Shown here: positions 15,049 through 26,942 of the stretch, piece by piece
Layout of the letters: every line of letters starts with the position of its first letter
Numbering within the stretch: position 1 is the first letter of the stretch
DNA from: Oreohelix idahoensis
Lineage: Eukaryota > Mollusca > Gastropoda > Stylommatophora > Oreohelicidae
Reading direction: 5' to 3'
DNA length: 64,000 nucleotides
Assembly (NCBI GenBank): GCA_024509875.1
Contig: JAMPIV010008522.1
Span: forward strand, 625,001-689,000
Notes under the pieces: generated by a model
Database searches by the model: none
The model's input: the letters and a program-made list of their open reading frames with translations, nothing else
Told to the model about the DNA's origin: nothing
Position numbers and translations under genes: made by a program

Positions 15049-16149
15049 TTCCAACCATTTACCTTTTTCGGTTAATTATTGACTACTCACATTCCTTGGG
15101 TTTCTCAGTTCGTTTATTTATGTGTTCAGACTGATATGGTTAAGAAGGGAGAGGGCAGACAAAGAAGACATAATTGGTCACTCATGTTAGAAGGTTCGGG
15201 CAGCCATTCCCAGCTCTGAGAAATATTTGTTGAGGGAGTATGACGAAATCAGTCGTACACATCTTATAACTCTCATCCACTCCTGCAGTATCACTTCATT
15301 TCTTCATTTTCGCATTCATCATCCTATTATTTGGCATTATTATATGCATCTTCATTATTCTTGCGGTGACCGCTAACAGACTGATTACGTTTACTAAGTG
15401 AACGTAGTATTATCAGTATTTATACGATTATCTCGTAAGTCATTCTGGCCACCTCCGAAATAGACTTCAGTTGTTTGTGCAACGTGGTATCGCACGAACA
15501 CGCACAGAAAGCCAGATTTCTATCTAAGGAAGCCGCCTGAGGGACGGGCGAAAACACCAATGATAATTAAATAATCGTTTCATCTGAGCCCTCTCGGTAT
15601 CAACATTGCCGATCTGTCTGGGTAGGCAATCTTGCCGGAAAGTATTACGCCATCAAATAAGTTCACAGATTTGTTTGTGAGTTGGCGGAAGCATTGCGAC
15701 ATATTAAAAGAGGTCACGCGATGGAATTTTAAAATGTAATATTTTAAAACTCGCAGGGTAGAATTAAATTAAACACCTCTACCCAGTTAGTTTAGAGCTT
15801 TCGATTGGAGTGATTTGAAAGACGGGATAAACAATGGTTCTCATTGGAAAATTCGTCGGAAGAACAATCTGGGATTCGAACTTAGAATGAGAGATATAAT
15901 ATAGCAAAATTGGAGACACAAATCAGACTGCATCGCTACGTCAAACTAGCAACTCCCAGAAGCCAGAGAGAGAAGGATCGGACTAAGAATTCCTATATTA
16001 TAAGTGACAGACCAGAAGTATTTGGGCAACTTTAAAGCTTAAAAGTGAACCCGCATTTTTAAATACAAAGACTGGAAACATAAAAGACTAGGACAGTATT
16101 TGGGCAACTCTGAAACTTAAAAGTAAACCCGCATTTTAAATACGAAGTC

Positions 16150-16322
16150 CGGATACCTAAGGAATCAGATCACCCGTCATAAGAGAATTACTAAAGTTTC
16201 CCAGGCCAAGTGATTCGCAGAACACCCGTCATAAGAGGACTGCTAACATTTCCCAGACCAAGCGATTTGCAGAGCACCCGTCATAAGAGGATTACTAACA
16301 TTTCCCAGACCAAGTGATTCGA
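16150..16322. repeat. three tandem copies of a ~54-bp unit in LTR-A
   Basis: Each unit contains cacccgtcataagag and tttcccag(a/g)ccaag. LTR-A copy 2 has a single unit (28001-28048), so the triplication is specific to this copy or lost from the other. Confidence 0.85.
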
Positions 16323-17248
16323 AACATCTAATAAAGTGCTGTGTCCATTCTAAACTGTGCCAGGAGATTGTGTTTCCAAAAGTTACTTTGGGGTAAGTGT
16401 AAACTTTTATTTTACTAATGTAAATTTGAAATTTTTTTTGGCTAAGTTGTTATATATGAGGCTGGCAACCTCAACCTATGAAAATAGTATATTAATAAAC
16501 CACTAAAGCAAGTGCTGGTGATTGTTTCTTGCTATTCACTGAGAAACGCCAAAACAGCAGAGGTGACTTCAGACTCCGACTGGAGTAGTGATGAGTGATG
16601 ATTACATCATGTGTGAATCCAGTGTATCATATCATTTTGTGAGATATATGTACATTGTTACTTGTAATTCAGGCAAATCATTGTTCGCGCTGTCCAGACA
16701 CATTTTCCCCATTTTAATACCCAGAATAATACTGATGATTTCTAATCAGCTGCCCTGGGTTACGCTGTGTATACTCAAGAATAATTATTCCGAGAGAATA
16801 ACATTGGTGGGTGGACAGCGAGATAATGCGCCTGTTAATTTGCATCCCACAAATGTACTTAGCAGAGGCATTTGTTTTTAATTTTGTCTAAAAGATTGTG
16901 GTACTAAGCTATCAGACCGTTTGAGGAACGAAGCTACCAGAATGTGAAGTGTCATCATCACAAAAGAATCGACAAAAACCTAGGCTGCAGGACTCGCTCA
17001 TACAAGCTAAGTGCTAACTAACAGGCACCAACAAAAGGACTAAAATTAAATATTAATTTTAAATTTAAAATCCTCAAACCAAATCTCGATGCAAGATCTT
17101 TTATTTTCAGCTAAAATTCACCATCATTCTATTTATTTTAACCTGATAAAACTAATTGATTTTTAAATGTGTTACATGTTGTTTTAAAACATAATAATCC
17201 TAGTTGATTCAGTTATTTTAAGTATGAAAGCATACGTATGAGCAATAC

Positions 17249-17396
<148 letters not shown>

Positions 17397-17743
17397 ACAT
17401 ATATTTACCTCTATAGAACTACTTCTTATAAAAGGGAATTTCGCTGGATTTACACCAGCGGGGAGCTTGTACGGGCTATAACCATTGCTTCAATCTTCAT
17501 AAAAGACGGCGGACCGATAATAAGTTAACATTTGCTCAGCCAATGCCGCATCGTTCTTAACTTAGGAAACATCTTATGAAAACTCCCTTGAGATAGTAGC
17601 GTCTTTACCCTTCTATCTACAACTCTGCCAAGAGTAATCTTGTGCGAAGGTAGAGACCTTTGACGACCAATTTTAGATACTCTTGAGTTTTGGCCACTGA
17701 TGACCACTACTACAAAGCAGGGGAGGCAATCCATGACAGGGAG

Positions 17744-18985
17744 CTTCAATAACAGCTACGAGGAATCATCAGCCGGAGAGCGGTTTTCCACTTGGTGCGG
17801 TCGGCAGCTTCATTCTACCAGGCTGCTGTTAAAACCTTGTTTTAGTTATTACTTAAAATCAGCTGTAGCAATGCCGCTCAAAAATTGATAGGTTGAAAAT
17901 TTAAAATGTATCAAGAAAGCTAGCCGGATTGTCTACAGTGAGTGGAACGTATAGATTTTGAGCGTCAACGATTTGAGAGACGGCAAAGATATAAAGCGTA
18001 TTCGACCTTACATAAAATTGTGTAATATATAACCCATATACCACTCGAGAAAGAAAGAAAGTGCCCTCAACCAACAATTATTACCCGACATTTTCTTTAC
18101 TTGAACTACAGGAACTTTAATATTTAAACATGCGTATTAATATAATCAACGGACCTTGTGTATAGATTGATTGGGGACCGCTTCCCCAATACGAGGCTTC
18201 CCTCTCTTCCCCCCCCCCCCCCCCCAAAAAAAAAAAAACCGCAACAGAATAAGTAAGGCTTGAGGAAACCAACAACAACATTGAGAGTGAACTTCAACTG
18301 GTCATTGGCATCCCTACAGCTGGGCCTACCAATACCAATTTATGCAACGGACAGTCCATGTCAGCAGGATCAAGAGTCACAGATAAGTGTCTATTTATGA
18401 CACTGACTACCTATAAGAAACAGCTAATATTGAAAAACCAAAGTTCAGTCAACTGATGACAATTAAGTGGAAAGTCAAGAGACTAAAAACAGTGATTTCA
18501 GTAACTTTATTATTTAAGATCTTGAAGTCTAACCAGACAATAATAGTAATTGTGTGAATATACTTTATATATATGTATATGCTTTTCCAACTAGTAGAAA
18601 TAGAATATTAGTGTAATTATTAAACTATTTTAACTGTACCTGAGGATTTATTCACTTCTTCCATTTTGTGGGTTCAGTGAATGTACATTTTACTTATCCC
18701 CTAGAATATAAGTAATCATAAGATAGTCACAGGGAGGAGACACCTTAAATCCTGGTACTACTTCTTACCAACTGGGCCAGGGTTTTCACAGTCTGACTAT
18801 TTATATGATAACAATACACCAGTGCTTATTTCTAAGACTGGGGTATTACTTGTAAGGTCAGAACTCTTTTTTCTGGCATACTCTTACATAATAAATCATT
18901 TTAAATAACCTCCCTGATCAGAAGAAGGCGCTGGCGATGCATAAAATACACATTGAGGAAACCTGTACTATGTCTTACTAGGCAA
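17744..18985. other. no gene recognised
   Basis: 1.2 kb without supported genes. It contains a C-run followed by an A-run (18211-18238). A block at 18840-18870 (ggggtattacttgtaag) recurs at 26149-26165, which may mark another old LTR fragment. Confidence 0.4.
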
Positions 18986-18989
18986 TCAT

Positions 18990-19185
18990 AGTTCTGCTAT
19001 CCCCGGAGTTGGAGAGGTTGAGGCAGACTTAAAAACACACGGGGCAGAGATCTGGAGACGGACATGAATTTGATGGGAAAGACATTGAGCTGATGGCACG
19101 TGACAGGAGGACTTGACATGGGTTTGCTGAAGAATAATGAATGACTGAAAGCAGCAAGAATCTCGCCGGCAGTGGAAGGTCAAGC
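18990..19185 (+). pseudogene. LINE 3' tail fragment, decayed
   Basis: Around 19030-19130, plus-strand frames give RDLETDMNLMGKTL after a degenerate basic GRP-type segment, and WHVTGGLDMGLL-like text in a shifted frame. These match the tail of the LINE type at 21240-21550. SINE-3 follows directly. Confidence 0.55.
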
Positions 19186-19395
19186 AAAAAGGTAAAGGTA
19201 GTCACTTAGCAGATACTGCCCTAGTGGAGTGAAGTGTTAGATACTTCACTATACGAGTTCCAGCTTCGAGAGGTTGGGGGTGACCAGTTTCCTTCCTCGT
19301 TGCCTTTGCTTTCCACAACTCAAGAGCAGAGTCAGGTACCCAATTACAGCTGGACAGACTGGAGCGTGAAGCCACTGTTTTTCGAATCATTACCT
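19186..19395 (-). mobile_element. SINE-3, inverted and 5' truncated
   Basis: The reverse complement aligns with 9300-9505: ggtagtcac near the 3' end, the tgaagtgttagatacttcac palindrome (19231-19250), agagcagagtcag, and acagctgg. It lacks the tRNA-like head. Confidence 0.65.
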
Positions 19396-19537
19396 TTGCT
19401 TTCTTTTAATAAGTTAGAGTGATTCGGAAGCTATCTGCTCGTTAATTAATTGGCTTGTTATGAATATGTTTTGTGTCAAGCATTTCAAATGCCTGAAAAG
19501 TGAACTAATGTACTCTTCTTGTACGTGGGAAAAGATA

Positions 19538-20114
19538 CCGTATTGGCCCGAATATAGTACGGCAACGCAAGCTTGCGTTAAAATCAGTTCATGAGATTTT
19601 TAACTTTTTTGCCACCTCCAGTGCCTTCATTGTAATAACGTCACGTCTTATCCGGTATACTTGGTTTCATTCGTCGTGGATGTATTCAAGTCTATCGATA
19701 TTTTGAAATGTCCCAGTCTTAGGTCCTCTGAATGCTTATCTTGACGCTCTGTTCTTCATTTTTTTTTTTTTTTTCGCCAAAGCCGTACATGAGCCTCAGA
19801 AACACCAAGCTTGTTAGCAGCCTTTATGTTATTTATTGGTTGCGCTTCTCGTATTGCTGTTCCTGTAAAATTAATATCCTAGCTTCTGCTCATTCCCTTG
19901 TTTACTTGAGACGCCGAGGAATGAGTTAATTATTAGAAGCACGCGGTAATTCCCGACCGCGCTGGCCGGTACAGTTCCAGTGTGCTACAAAATAGATCTC
20001 TGTAGGAATCTGCCGTTCTTGTCGGTGAAAAATATTAGCTGTGCATGTAATATAGTTTTCAGAAGGACATTTTTATTTTTAAAAAAAGATCGCACTATAT
20101 TTGGGCCAATACGG
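19538..20114. mobile_element. MITE with TA target duplication
   Basis: Bounded by 24-bp terminal inverted repeats beginning ccgtattggcccgaatatag at 19538 and, inverted, at 20091-20114. The two ends differ at only about two positions. TA dinucleotides flank both ends (19536-19537, 20115-20116), as in Tc1/mariner-type elements. The 577-bp interior has no transposase frame, so it would depend on an enzyme encoded elsewhere. The superfamily is inferred from the TA duplication alone. Confidence 0.8.
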
Positions 20115-20309
20115 TAATCTTTACTCGTGAGATAACAGTTCAGGTGTATATTTATCAGGCCGTTTTAATGAAGATTTAACAAGGTTGACCTTGAAGAAAC
20201 ACCGCTACAAGATGTAGAAATGTACACATATAGGCACAGTAGGAGGGACAGACAATGATCCAAGACTATAATTCCCGCCGTAAGGTACTTCAGTCGGTCG
20301 GTCGGTCTG

Positions 20310-20467
20310 TCACACTTTGCACACCGTCATTTGCGCACTTTTTCTATTTTTGAGAGAGTGCATTAACTTTCGAGCACAGCTAAGGGGGCGCAACTGTGGT
20401 TGAAAGTTAGACAATAATTTATTGTTTCCCCTTATATGTACTCTCGCGAAAATAGCAAAGTGTGACT
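20310..20467. repeat. long imperfect hairpin (foldback/MITE-like)
   Basis: The left arm contains cacactttgc, ctatttttgagagagt and ttaactttcgagcacag. The right arm contains the complements in reverse order: ctgtggttgaaagtta, actctcgcgaaaatag and gcaaagtgtg. The centre is near 20388. No target duplication identified. Confidence 0.65.
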
Positions 20468-20799
20468 GTGTGCATTAAATCAACAGACAATCAAGATACT
20501 CTTCTGTCCAGTTTCATTCGGGAAACGGATTTAACTAATAATTTTTCTTAAAAAAACCTCAAAATATGTCTGATTGTTTCTTCAAGACAAAATTTTAATT
20601 TAAAGTATTGCAGACTTATTATTATGGATCAAAATGATAAGATAGCTAAAATGAAGAAACGATCGCGTTATTCACAGCGACCAAGCGAGACTATAGAAGA
20701 AGCAGCAATGTAATACGTGTAACAGAAACAACACACTATAATTAAAAACCTGCCAGTTTTGACGGGTTGTTGCTAGTATCAAAATAAGAATACAAAAAG

Positions 20800-21555
20800 C
20801 AAGATAAGCTTTCATTGTATTAAGAAATATATGTGGACCAAGAGAAATCACGCCCAACACTAAAATAAGAATCTTCAACTCAAATGTCAAGTTAATCATA
20901 AAGTATGGCTCTGAAGCATCTGAAGCATGGAAAACAGCAAAAAAAAAACAACCAAAAAATCTACAGACTTTCATAAATGGGTGCTTGCGTAAAATAAGAG
21001 GATTAAAATGGTACAAAGCCTGGTCGACCTAATAGGCTACATTAGGTCTTAGAGGATCTTACGGGTAGTATCCAGTTTTACTTATTTTCTCATGTTTCCC
21101 ACTTAGCTGTCGCTTACTTTCATTTCCCTGGCGAAGGCCTTGTGGCCGCAACGTTGGCTATTTTCTTTATCGGTTGTCCTAGTTAGACGAATCATCCATT
21201 ATTGCTTTTTCTTCCATATGCATGCACCCTATGACAAGGTCACTAATGTGGAACTGATGACAAGAACCAGACAAGTGCCAGTGGAGCAAGAGATGAGAAG
21301 AAGACACTGGAGATATATGACACACATTGTGGAAACCTGCGGATAGCATTACAAAGCAGTCCTTGTTCTGGAAACCCGAGAGTAAAAGGGGCAGAGGTAG
21401 ACCAAAAAAACACACAGGAGAAGAGAGCTGGAGAGAGAGAGAGAGAGATATGAAAATGATAAAGAAAACGTGAAAATAGCTTGAGCTAATGGCACATGAC
21501 AGGAGGATTTGGTATGTGTTTGTCGAAGGCCTATGCTCCTTGGGGATCAAAGGGA
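20800..21555 (+). pseudogene. LINE 3' end in two blocks
   Basis: Block 1 (about 20850-21035) encodes a degenerate IFNSNVK...YGSEA...EAWKTAK and a misframed cysteine-rich step, the region after the RT domain. Block 2 (21240-21550) encodes TRTRQVPVEQEMRRRHWRY with a THIVE follow-on, then a basic segment and RRIWYVFVEGLCSLGDQR in shifted frames. About 200 bp of unrelated sequence (21036-21239) separates them. Several stops. Block 2 is the best-preserved example of this tail in the window. Confidence 0.7.
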
Positions 21556-23603
21556 TATTAATTGATTTAAAAAGACTTTGTTAAAAAAATGTTACTTTAT
21601 TTAAATCACATAGCACACAACACCTCCATGACCCATGACTTCATTTATGTGGCTTCTGTTAACATGGGCTAAAAATTCAAGGACAGTTGAGTGTGTCAGT
21701 AATGTTACCTGAGTTTTAATAGTCATAACTTTTTTAAACAAAATGACGTGTTAATTACTTTCAATCACAAAGCAGACAAGATCTTCTTGATACATCTCTC
21801 CATTTCTTTGGCTTATGATAAAATGGAATAAAGTTCAAGGATATAACGTCAGTAGCTTTGCATGAGTTTTTTTTCCGGATGTGAGAGCAGAGACATTAAT
21901 TTACATCTATAGTGTTTAACATTTTAAAGTCGTGAGCCACATTGCTAGTTTTGATAGGTCTATTTGCGACTATGAGATATAATTCGTACAAATTTCAACA
22001 TTGAGCTAAAGAAGCATGATAATTGAAAAAGTGAAAGTTACTTCATAGTCGTTTGCCCTGTCGTATAGTAGGCCTATCTTTATCACTCTCTACCTTTTCC
22101 AACATCTTTCTTATTTTGTTTTCTCCCACATTTTGCTCTTTCATCGTGGTTAAAGTAATCTTTCTTAATCACTACTTGTGTAACTTTACACGCCTTTGAT
22201 TTAGTCCCCCAACCTTGAGTTGCCTTGCGGAACACACTTAGCTACATCAAAATCTTGGGGAAACCCACATGGCTACAGTACGAATTCTTTTGATACGTAA
22301 TCCGAAGTTTAAACATCGTGAGACAAGCCACACTGAGTATTGTTTAACTTTTGGAAACACCAGGATTTGCAATAGAGACAACTCTTTTCATTGCAAATCC
22401 CCTGTTTAAACAAACCCGTAGTCATACCACATTGGAAACAATGAAACCCGGAGCGGTGGAGGGACAACAATGGGCTTGTTACTTGCTCAGGAATGCGTGT
22501 TGCAAGATGGTATCCGATGATAAGGGTTTAAGCTTCTTAGATGTCGAATACAGAGCGAGATAAGGAACAATAGACCCCACATAATAGTACGCATGACACG
22601 CAAAGCGACAAAAGACAGAAAGCTTTGTGACAGGGGAGGCGTAGGTTTCTGCAGTAGCGAGCCAATCATCTAACAACTGTTTGTCATGCAAAAGGACATG
22701 CAGCACGGCATTGAAAGTTGTTGCGAGCGCCAACCCCCTTTTAGCCAGTGTCACGCCCTGACATGGGACAAGAGAGAGCCAAGACCTAAACCACTATATT
22801 GGAGGCATATCGATTGGTTTGTAGGAAAAAGTATACGTCAAACATCCAATGTTTGAACACATTGGCACCCAGAGGTATAATCAGAGGACGCGATGAAATC
22901 AATACGAAGTTTCCAACATTTGTGAGACAGAAGATTTTCCCAGAGCTTAGTCAAAGTAAACTTGTTCATTCCTGTGTGGATATTTAATTCATATATGTGG
23001 AGTTTATATTGTTCTTATGGAATTTGCGAAGGGAAAAGGAGGTTAGTGAATCTTTTAAAAACTATTACTATGTTTTCTTAGTCTTTAGTTAAGATCACTT
23101 TTGCATAATAGCTAAATGTAGAGAAGACAGTTTTTCAAATTAATCTTTCTCAAAACTGATTAATTAAATCAAAGATTTTTCCCCTAGGATGATAGGATGC
23201 TAGGAAGTATTTGATAGTCCATACTACATCATCATTACAGACTTACATGTGCCCACACTCTCATGCGCAATATATTTAGCACTTATCAGGAGCATCTCAT
23301 GTCACACATATTTACTAGAGAATTGAACTCATCTTTAGCGAGGAGTAGTATAAAAGAAAGTCAACCATTGATATTAAGTGTGAAAACTTACGAAGACTTT
23401 TGTGTGTCTTCAGTCCAACAGAAGTCTGAGTCTACACATTACGTGTTTGGCGTCTACCAGAAATAAACTAGCAAAGTCTACGTCTGGATAGCAGAATTCG
23501 CAATTTAGATCGTCCTTCACTTCCTCGGTTAAGAAGAAAGATTTCTCGCCCACGTTTTACACTTGGATTGCGCAGTATTTTATTCTCCTGCTTATCAAGT
23601 GCT
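21556..23603. other. no gene recognised
   Basis: 2 kb without supported genes. Overlapping minus-strand frames at 22479-22754 (91 codons) show no motif I recognise. Confidence 0.45.
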
Positions 23604-23836
23604 CACAAGTTGATTACATATTCCAATATCAAGTTCAACTCACTCGAAAGCATACCGCATGAGTCAAGCTAAAGCACGCGCAAGCTGACTCTCATATTTA
23701 TAGCAAGTTCACTCACTCAGAAGAGCGCATTGTGAGAATCAAGATTCCATACTTACAAGCTGATTCGCATATACAGCTAGCAAGCTCAAATTACCGCAAA
23801 GCCTAATTTATGAATCAAGAGTACATACTCAAGTTG
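23604..23836. repeat. degenerate tandem repeat, period 75 bp
   Basis: Units begin with (c/t)(a/g)caag(c/t)tga(c/t)t at 23604, 23679 and 23754, and a partial unit with caagttg follows near 23829. Spacing is exactly 75 bp although the units differ at many positions. Confidence 0.65.
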
Positions 23837-26029
23837 TTAAGTCTACATACCAAGATCATTTCGTGTAAGAGCGCCAGTCTAGGCAGTATCTTTCAGGGAT
23901 TAGACAGCAAAAAATTTCTTAACACAACAGTCAACGATTTGTCAACGCTACAGAGATAGTGCCAAACATTGAAGGACTGTATATCGCCAAAGTTCTCATT
24001 ACAGAAAAGCTTTCATTAGTACGACCTCGTCTTGGATATAACCCACTGTCGTAATAATTTTAAATCTGTATGACCCCACGCTCCAATTCCCCGCTCAAAA
24101 ACTAGCTATAATATTTGAATCTAAAACTAACTATAGTATTTGAAGCAGTCTAAGAACCGAGTCAAATTTACCGCCCACCAAAATTTATCTTAGAGCATAG
24201 TACAAATTTAACAACCAATCATAGTGTTTCTTTTTTTTTTTTTGGTAGTGATAAAGAAATCTTTTGACTTGGTGACAATACCTATTTTGCGTTTTTGACC
24301 GAACGAAGATATTTATTTCTTAACAACTAAAGATAATTAAGTTGAAAGAGATATCCCGAATTATAGCGCTGATATTGCTTAACACATAAGCATAAAGATT
24401 CTCTCATAATAAAATTTTATTGACTTAGATAAATTGATTTTAGTGATATTTTCATATCAGGGTAATGCCAAATTTAATTACTTAAAAATTACCCAGATTG
24501 AAATGCACAGGAATAACTAAGGGAAAACCATATAGAACGATAGGGAGCAATTGGCCGTTTAATTATCACTTTTGATAATTAAAATCGGTCCATTAATAAC
24601 TGTAATATAAAATATTAAAATTTAGTCAGATTATACAAACCCGCTCAGATTCTCATCAGTCAACAGTCTCTAACAATAATTTTGACTGCGTTTCTGATTG
24701 GGTGGATGTAGTTCTATAAATAGTAACAAGGTACTACGATCTGGGCCATTTAATTCAAAATTTGCACCGAGCTGACAGCATTGGAAAGACGGAAAGATCA
24801 AGTCTTTGCCTTCTGATCTGAGAGCAGTTCTAAGATATCTTAGAAGGCCAGTTCAGCTTGTGTGTGTGTGAATATATTTCCTGACGGTAAGAAAGATATA
24901 TTTATTTGCATATTTTGTTAATTATTACCCTGTGGATAACCAGATTATATGTTCGAGTACTAGTAGAATGTGAAACTAATGTGTTGTGCCATACTGACCC
25001 ATTTATGAATGTGTGTAGTTGTGCAGACATGTTAGAAATGAAAAAAATGTGTATAGTGTTTGCAAATATGGCAACAAATTACGACAGTAAGTGTTAGTAG
25101 TGGTTTAAATTGGTATTTTCTTCTGGAGTGACACACTGTTCAAAGGTCATGTGATACACGCACAGGAACAGTTAGAATGAAGTAATCAATAGGTCACATG
25201 CTGTTTGGTACTTAACCTGATTATTGTACGGAAGCCAAGCATGGACTAAGGACACTAACATTGAATCAATACAGAGAAAGAATGATAACATGGAACGGAC
25301 TGTAGGCAAAGAAATTCTAGATGTTGTGCAACTTGTTAGCACAATAACTGAAAAGGGTAAGACTTAATGTTGTTTGTGGGTGAGGGAATTGAGGCAGACT
25401 TCTACATGGAATGGGTTGTCCTTCTATTTCAGGTTATGTCACGTCATTACCTCGTGGCTGCATGCACTTGAGAGGAAGTTTGTGGGTGATGAGAGCTCCT
25501 CATATAATTGGAGTCAGATCCCATCTTCTCAGTCTGGAGCTACAACGTTTGTGGTCCTGCAGTGGTGTATGAAAATCAGCAGCAACATCATAAGATAAGT
25601 CCTTTATAAAGGCCCGTGACAATTCGTCCACCACTTCACTAAATAGTAACCATACTAGGTTTACAACCCTTTTTAGGATGAATAGATAAGACCTCCCAAA
25701 TAAATAAAGAACACTTACAAGCCAGTGTTAGCAGAAGTTACCCATTAGATGAACAGAGAATGCGTAGTTATTCCTATGACAATCCACCTAATGGAAAGGA
25801 TTTTCCAATATATTTATTTTGAGATGTAAATATCATTTTATTGCTTTTGAGTATTCCTGACCTGTAAAGATTGAGGTTTAGGACCATTAAATTGTACATA
25901 AAATTTCATACAGTCTTGCTTAATAATTTTATTAAAGTTAAAGTTCTGTTTTGAAATTAATAACTATTATATTAAATAAACTACCCTAGACGTAGCCAAA
26001 TAAAATAACACAGTTAATCATTTACCAAA
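23837..26029. other. no gene recognised
   Basis: About 2.2 kb of AT-rich DNA with an A/T-rich microsatellite-like T run (24232-24243). Open frames up to 74 codons carry no recognised motif. From about 25640 the sequence may be part of the old LTR fragment described next. Confidence 0.4.
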
Positions 26030-26200
26030 TTAAGATCTCAAGAGGTAGCAGTAGGGACTCAGAGTACTACCTCATCATCTTCTCTGAGAACTTACATAGC
26101 TTGACCCCACTTTGACGTCTATACATCCTTGCTCTTTTCAGAGAAGGGGGTATTACTTATAAGACCAGTCTCTTTTCTTGCACTGTCCTGGTATCCTCTG
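26030..26200 (-). mobile_element. possible LTR-B fragment
   Basis: In reverse complement, a gtcaagctatgtaag...ctgctacctc layout and, just upstream, ctaccctagacgtag (25982) resemble the 3750-3930 LTR-B relative. Identity is low and the boundaries are uncertain. Confidence 0.35.
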
Positions 26201-26578
26201 ATACACCTATTTGTCCAGGATATCCCATAGTTTAGTAACATCAAAACCTCTTATGACACCCACACAACATACCATTCACCTACCTGGGACAGTCTACACA
26301 TTCATGTGTGTCATCATACATGGGAAAAGCATTAAGAGACACATGGACAGTGTAAATTAGACATCAGTTTGGTAACAAGTATCATATCACATCATCTTTT
26401 CGCTTTACATAGGTTCATTCACCTATTTAACTAACAACATTATTTATAGCTCATCTGTGTGTTTTGTGTAAATTATCTTCACCATTATCACGTTGTAATT
26501 ACTACTAACCCTATATGTATAGATATTTAATTAATAAACCCAATAACCGTTTGATCATTATCTAGTTCGTTAATGTAT

Positions 26579-26942
26579 TTTTTTTTTTTTTTTTTTTTGC
26601 GTACGCCCGCTAATACTCGAGGCGAAATCTCAGGTTATTATTTATGTCTAACCTGACATTGATTTTACGTGAGTATCCCTTTATTTCTTGTACAGAGACA
26701 GGTGTCCCTCGCCATTCAGGCAAATACTCGCCGATTTCGGAGGTACCCATTGCAGCTGGGTCGGCTCAGGAGCCGCCAGTCCCTGGTCGACGACACTCCT
26801 TTCAAATGTCCTCGCCAGGTCTCGAGTTAATCCAGTCCAAATCCCGGTCGACGAAAAATCCTCAAATGCCGTCGCCCGGGTTTGATCCTGTATCACCCGG
26901 TCGCCAGAGCGGTGTTGTAACCACTACGCTAGCGCGGCTCCC
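26579..26942 (-). mobile_element. SINE-1, full length, inverted
   Basis: Poly(T) at 26579-26598 is the tail and the tRNA-like head ends at 26942. It is flanked by the perfect 11-bp direct repeat cgttaatgtat (26568-26578 and 26943-26953). Read from the minus strand it has A box (gtagtggttac), B box (gatcaaaccc, a diverged form), and the tail-proximal cgagtattagcgggcgtacg segment. Nearly identical to the copy at 51162-51527, so this subfamily was active relatively recently. Confidence 0.92.

Noticed and set aside
14787..15134. Lys/Glu-rich 'coiled-coil' frames
   Set aside because: Artefact of the TTTC tract.
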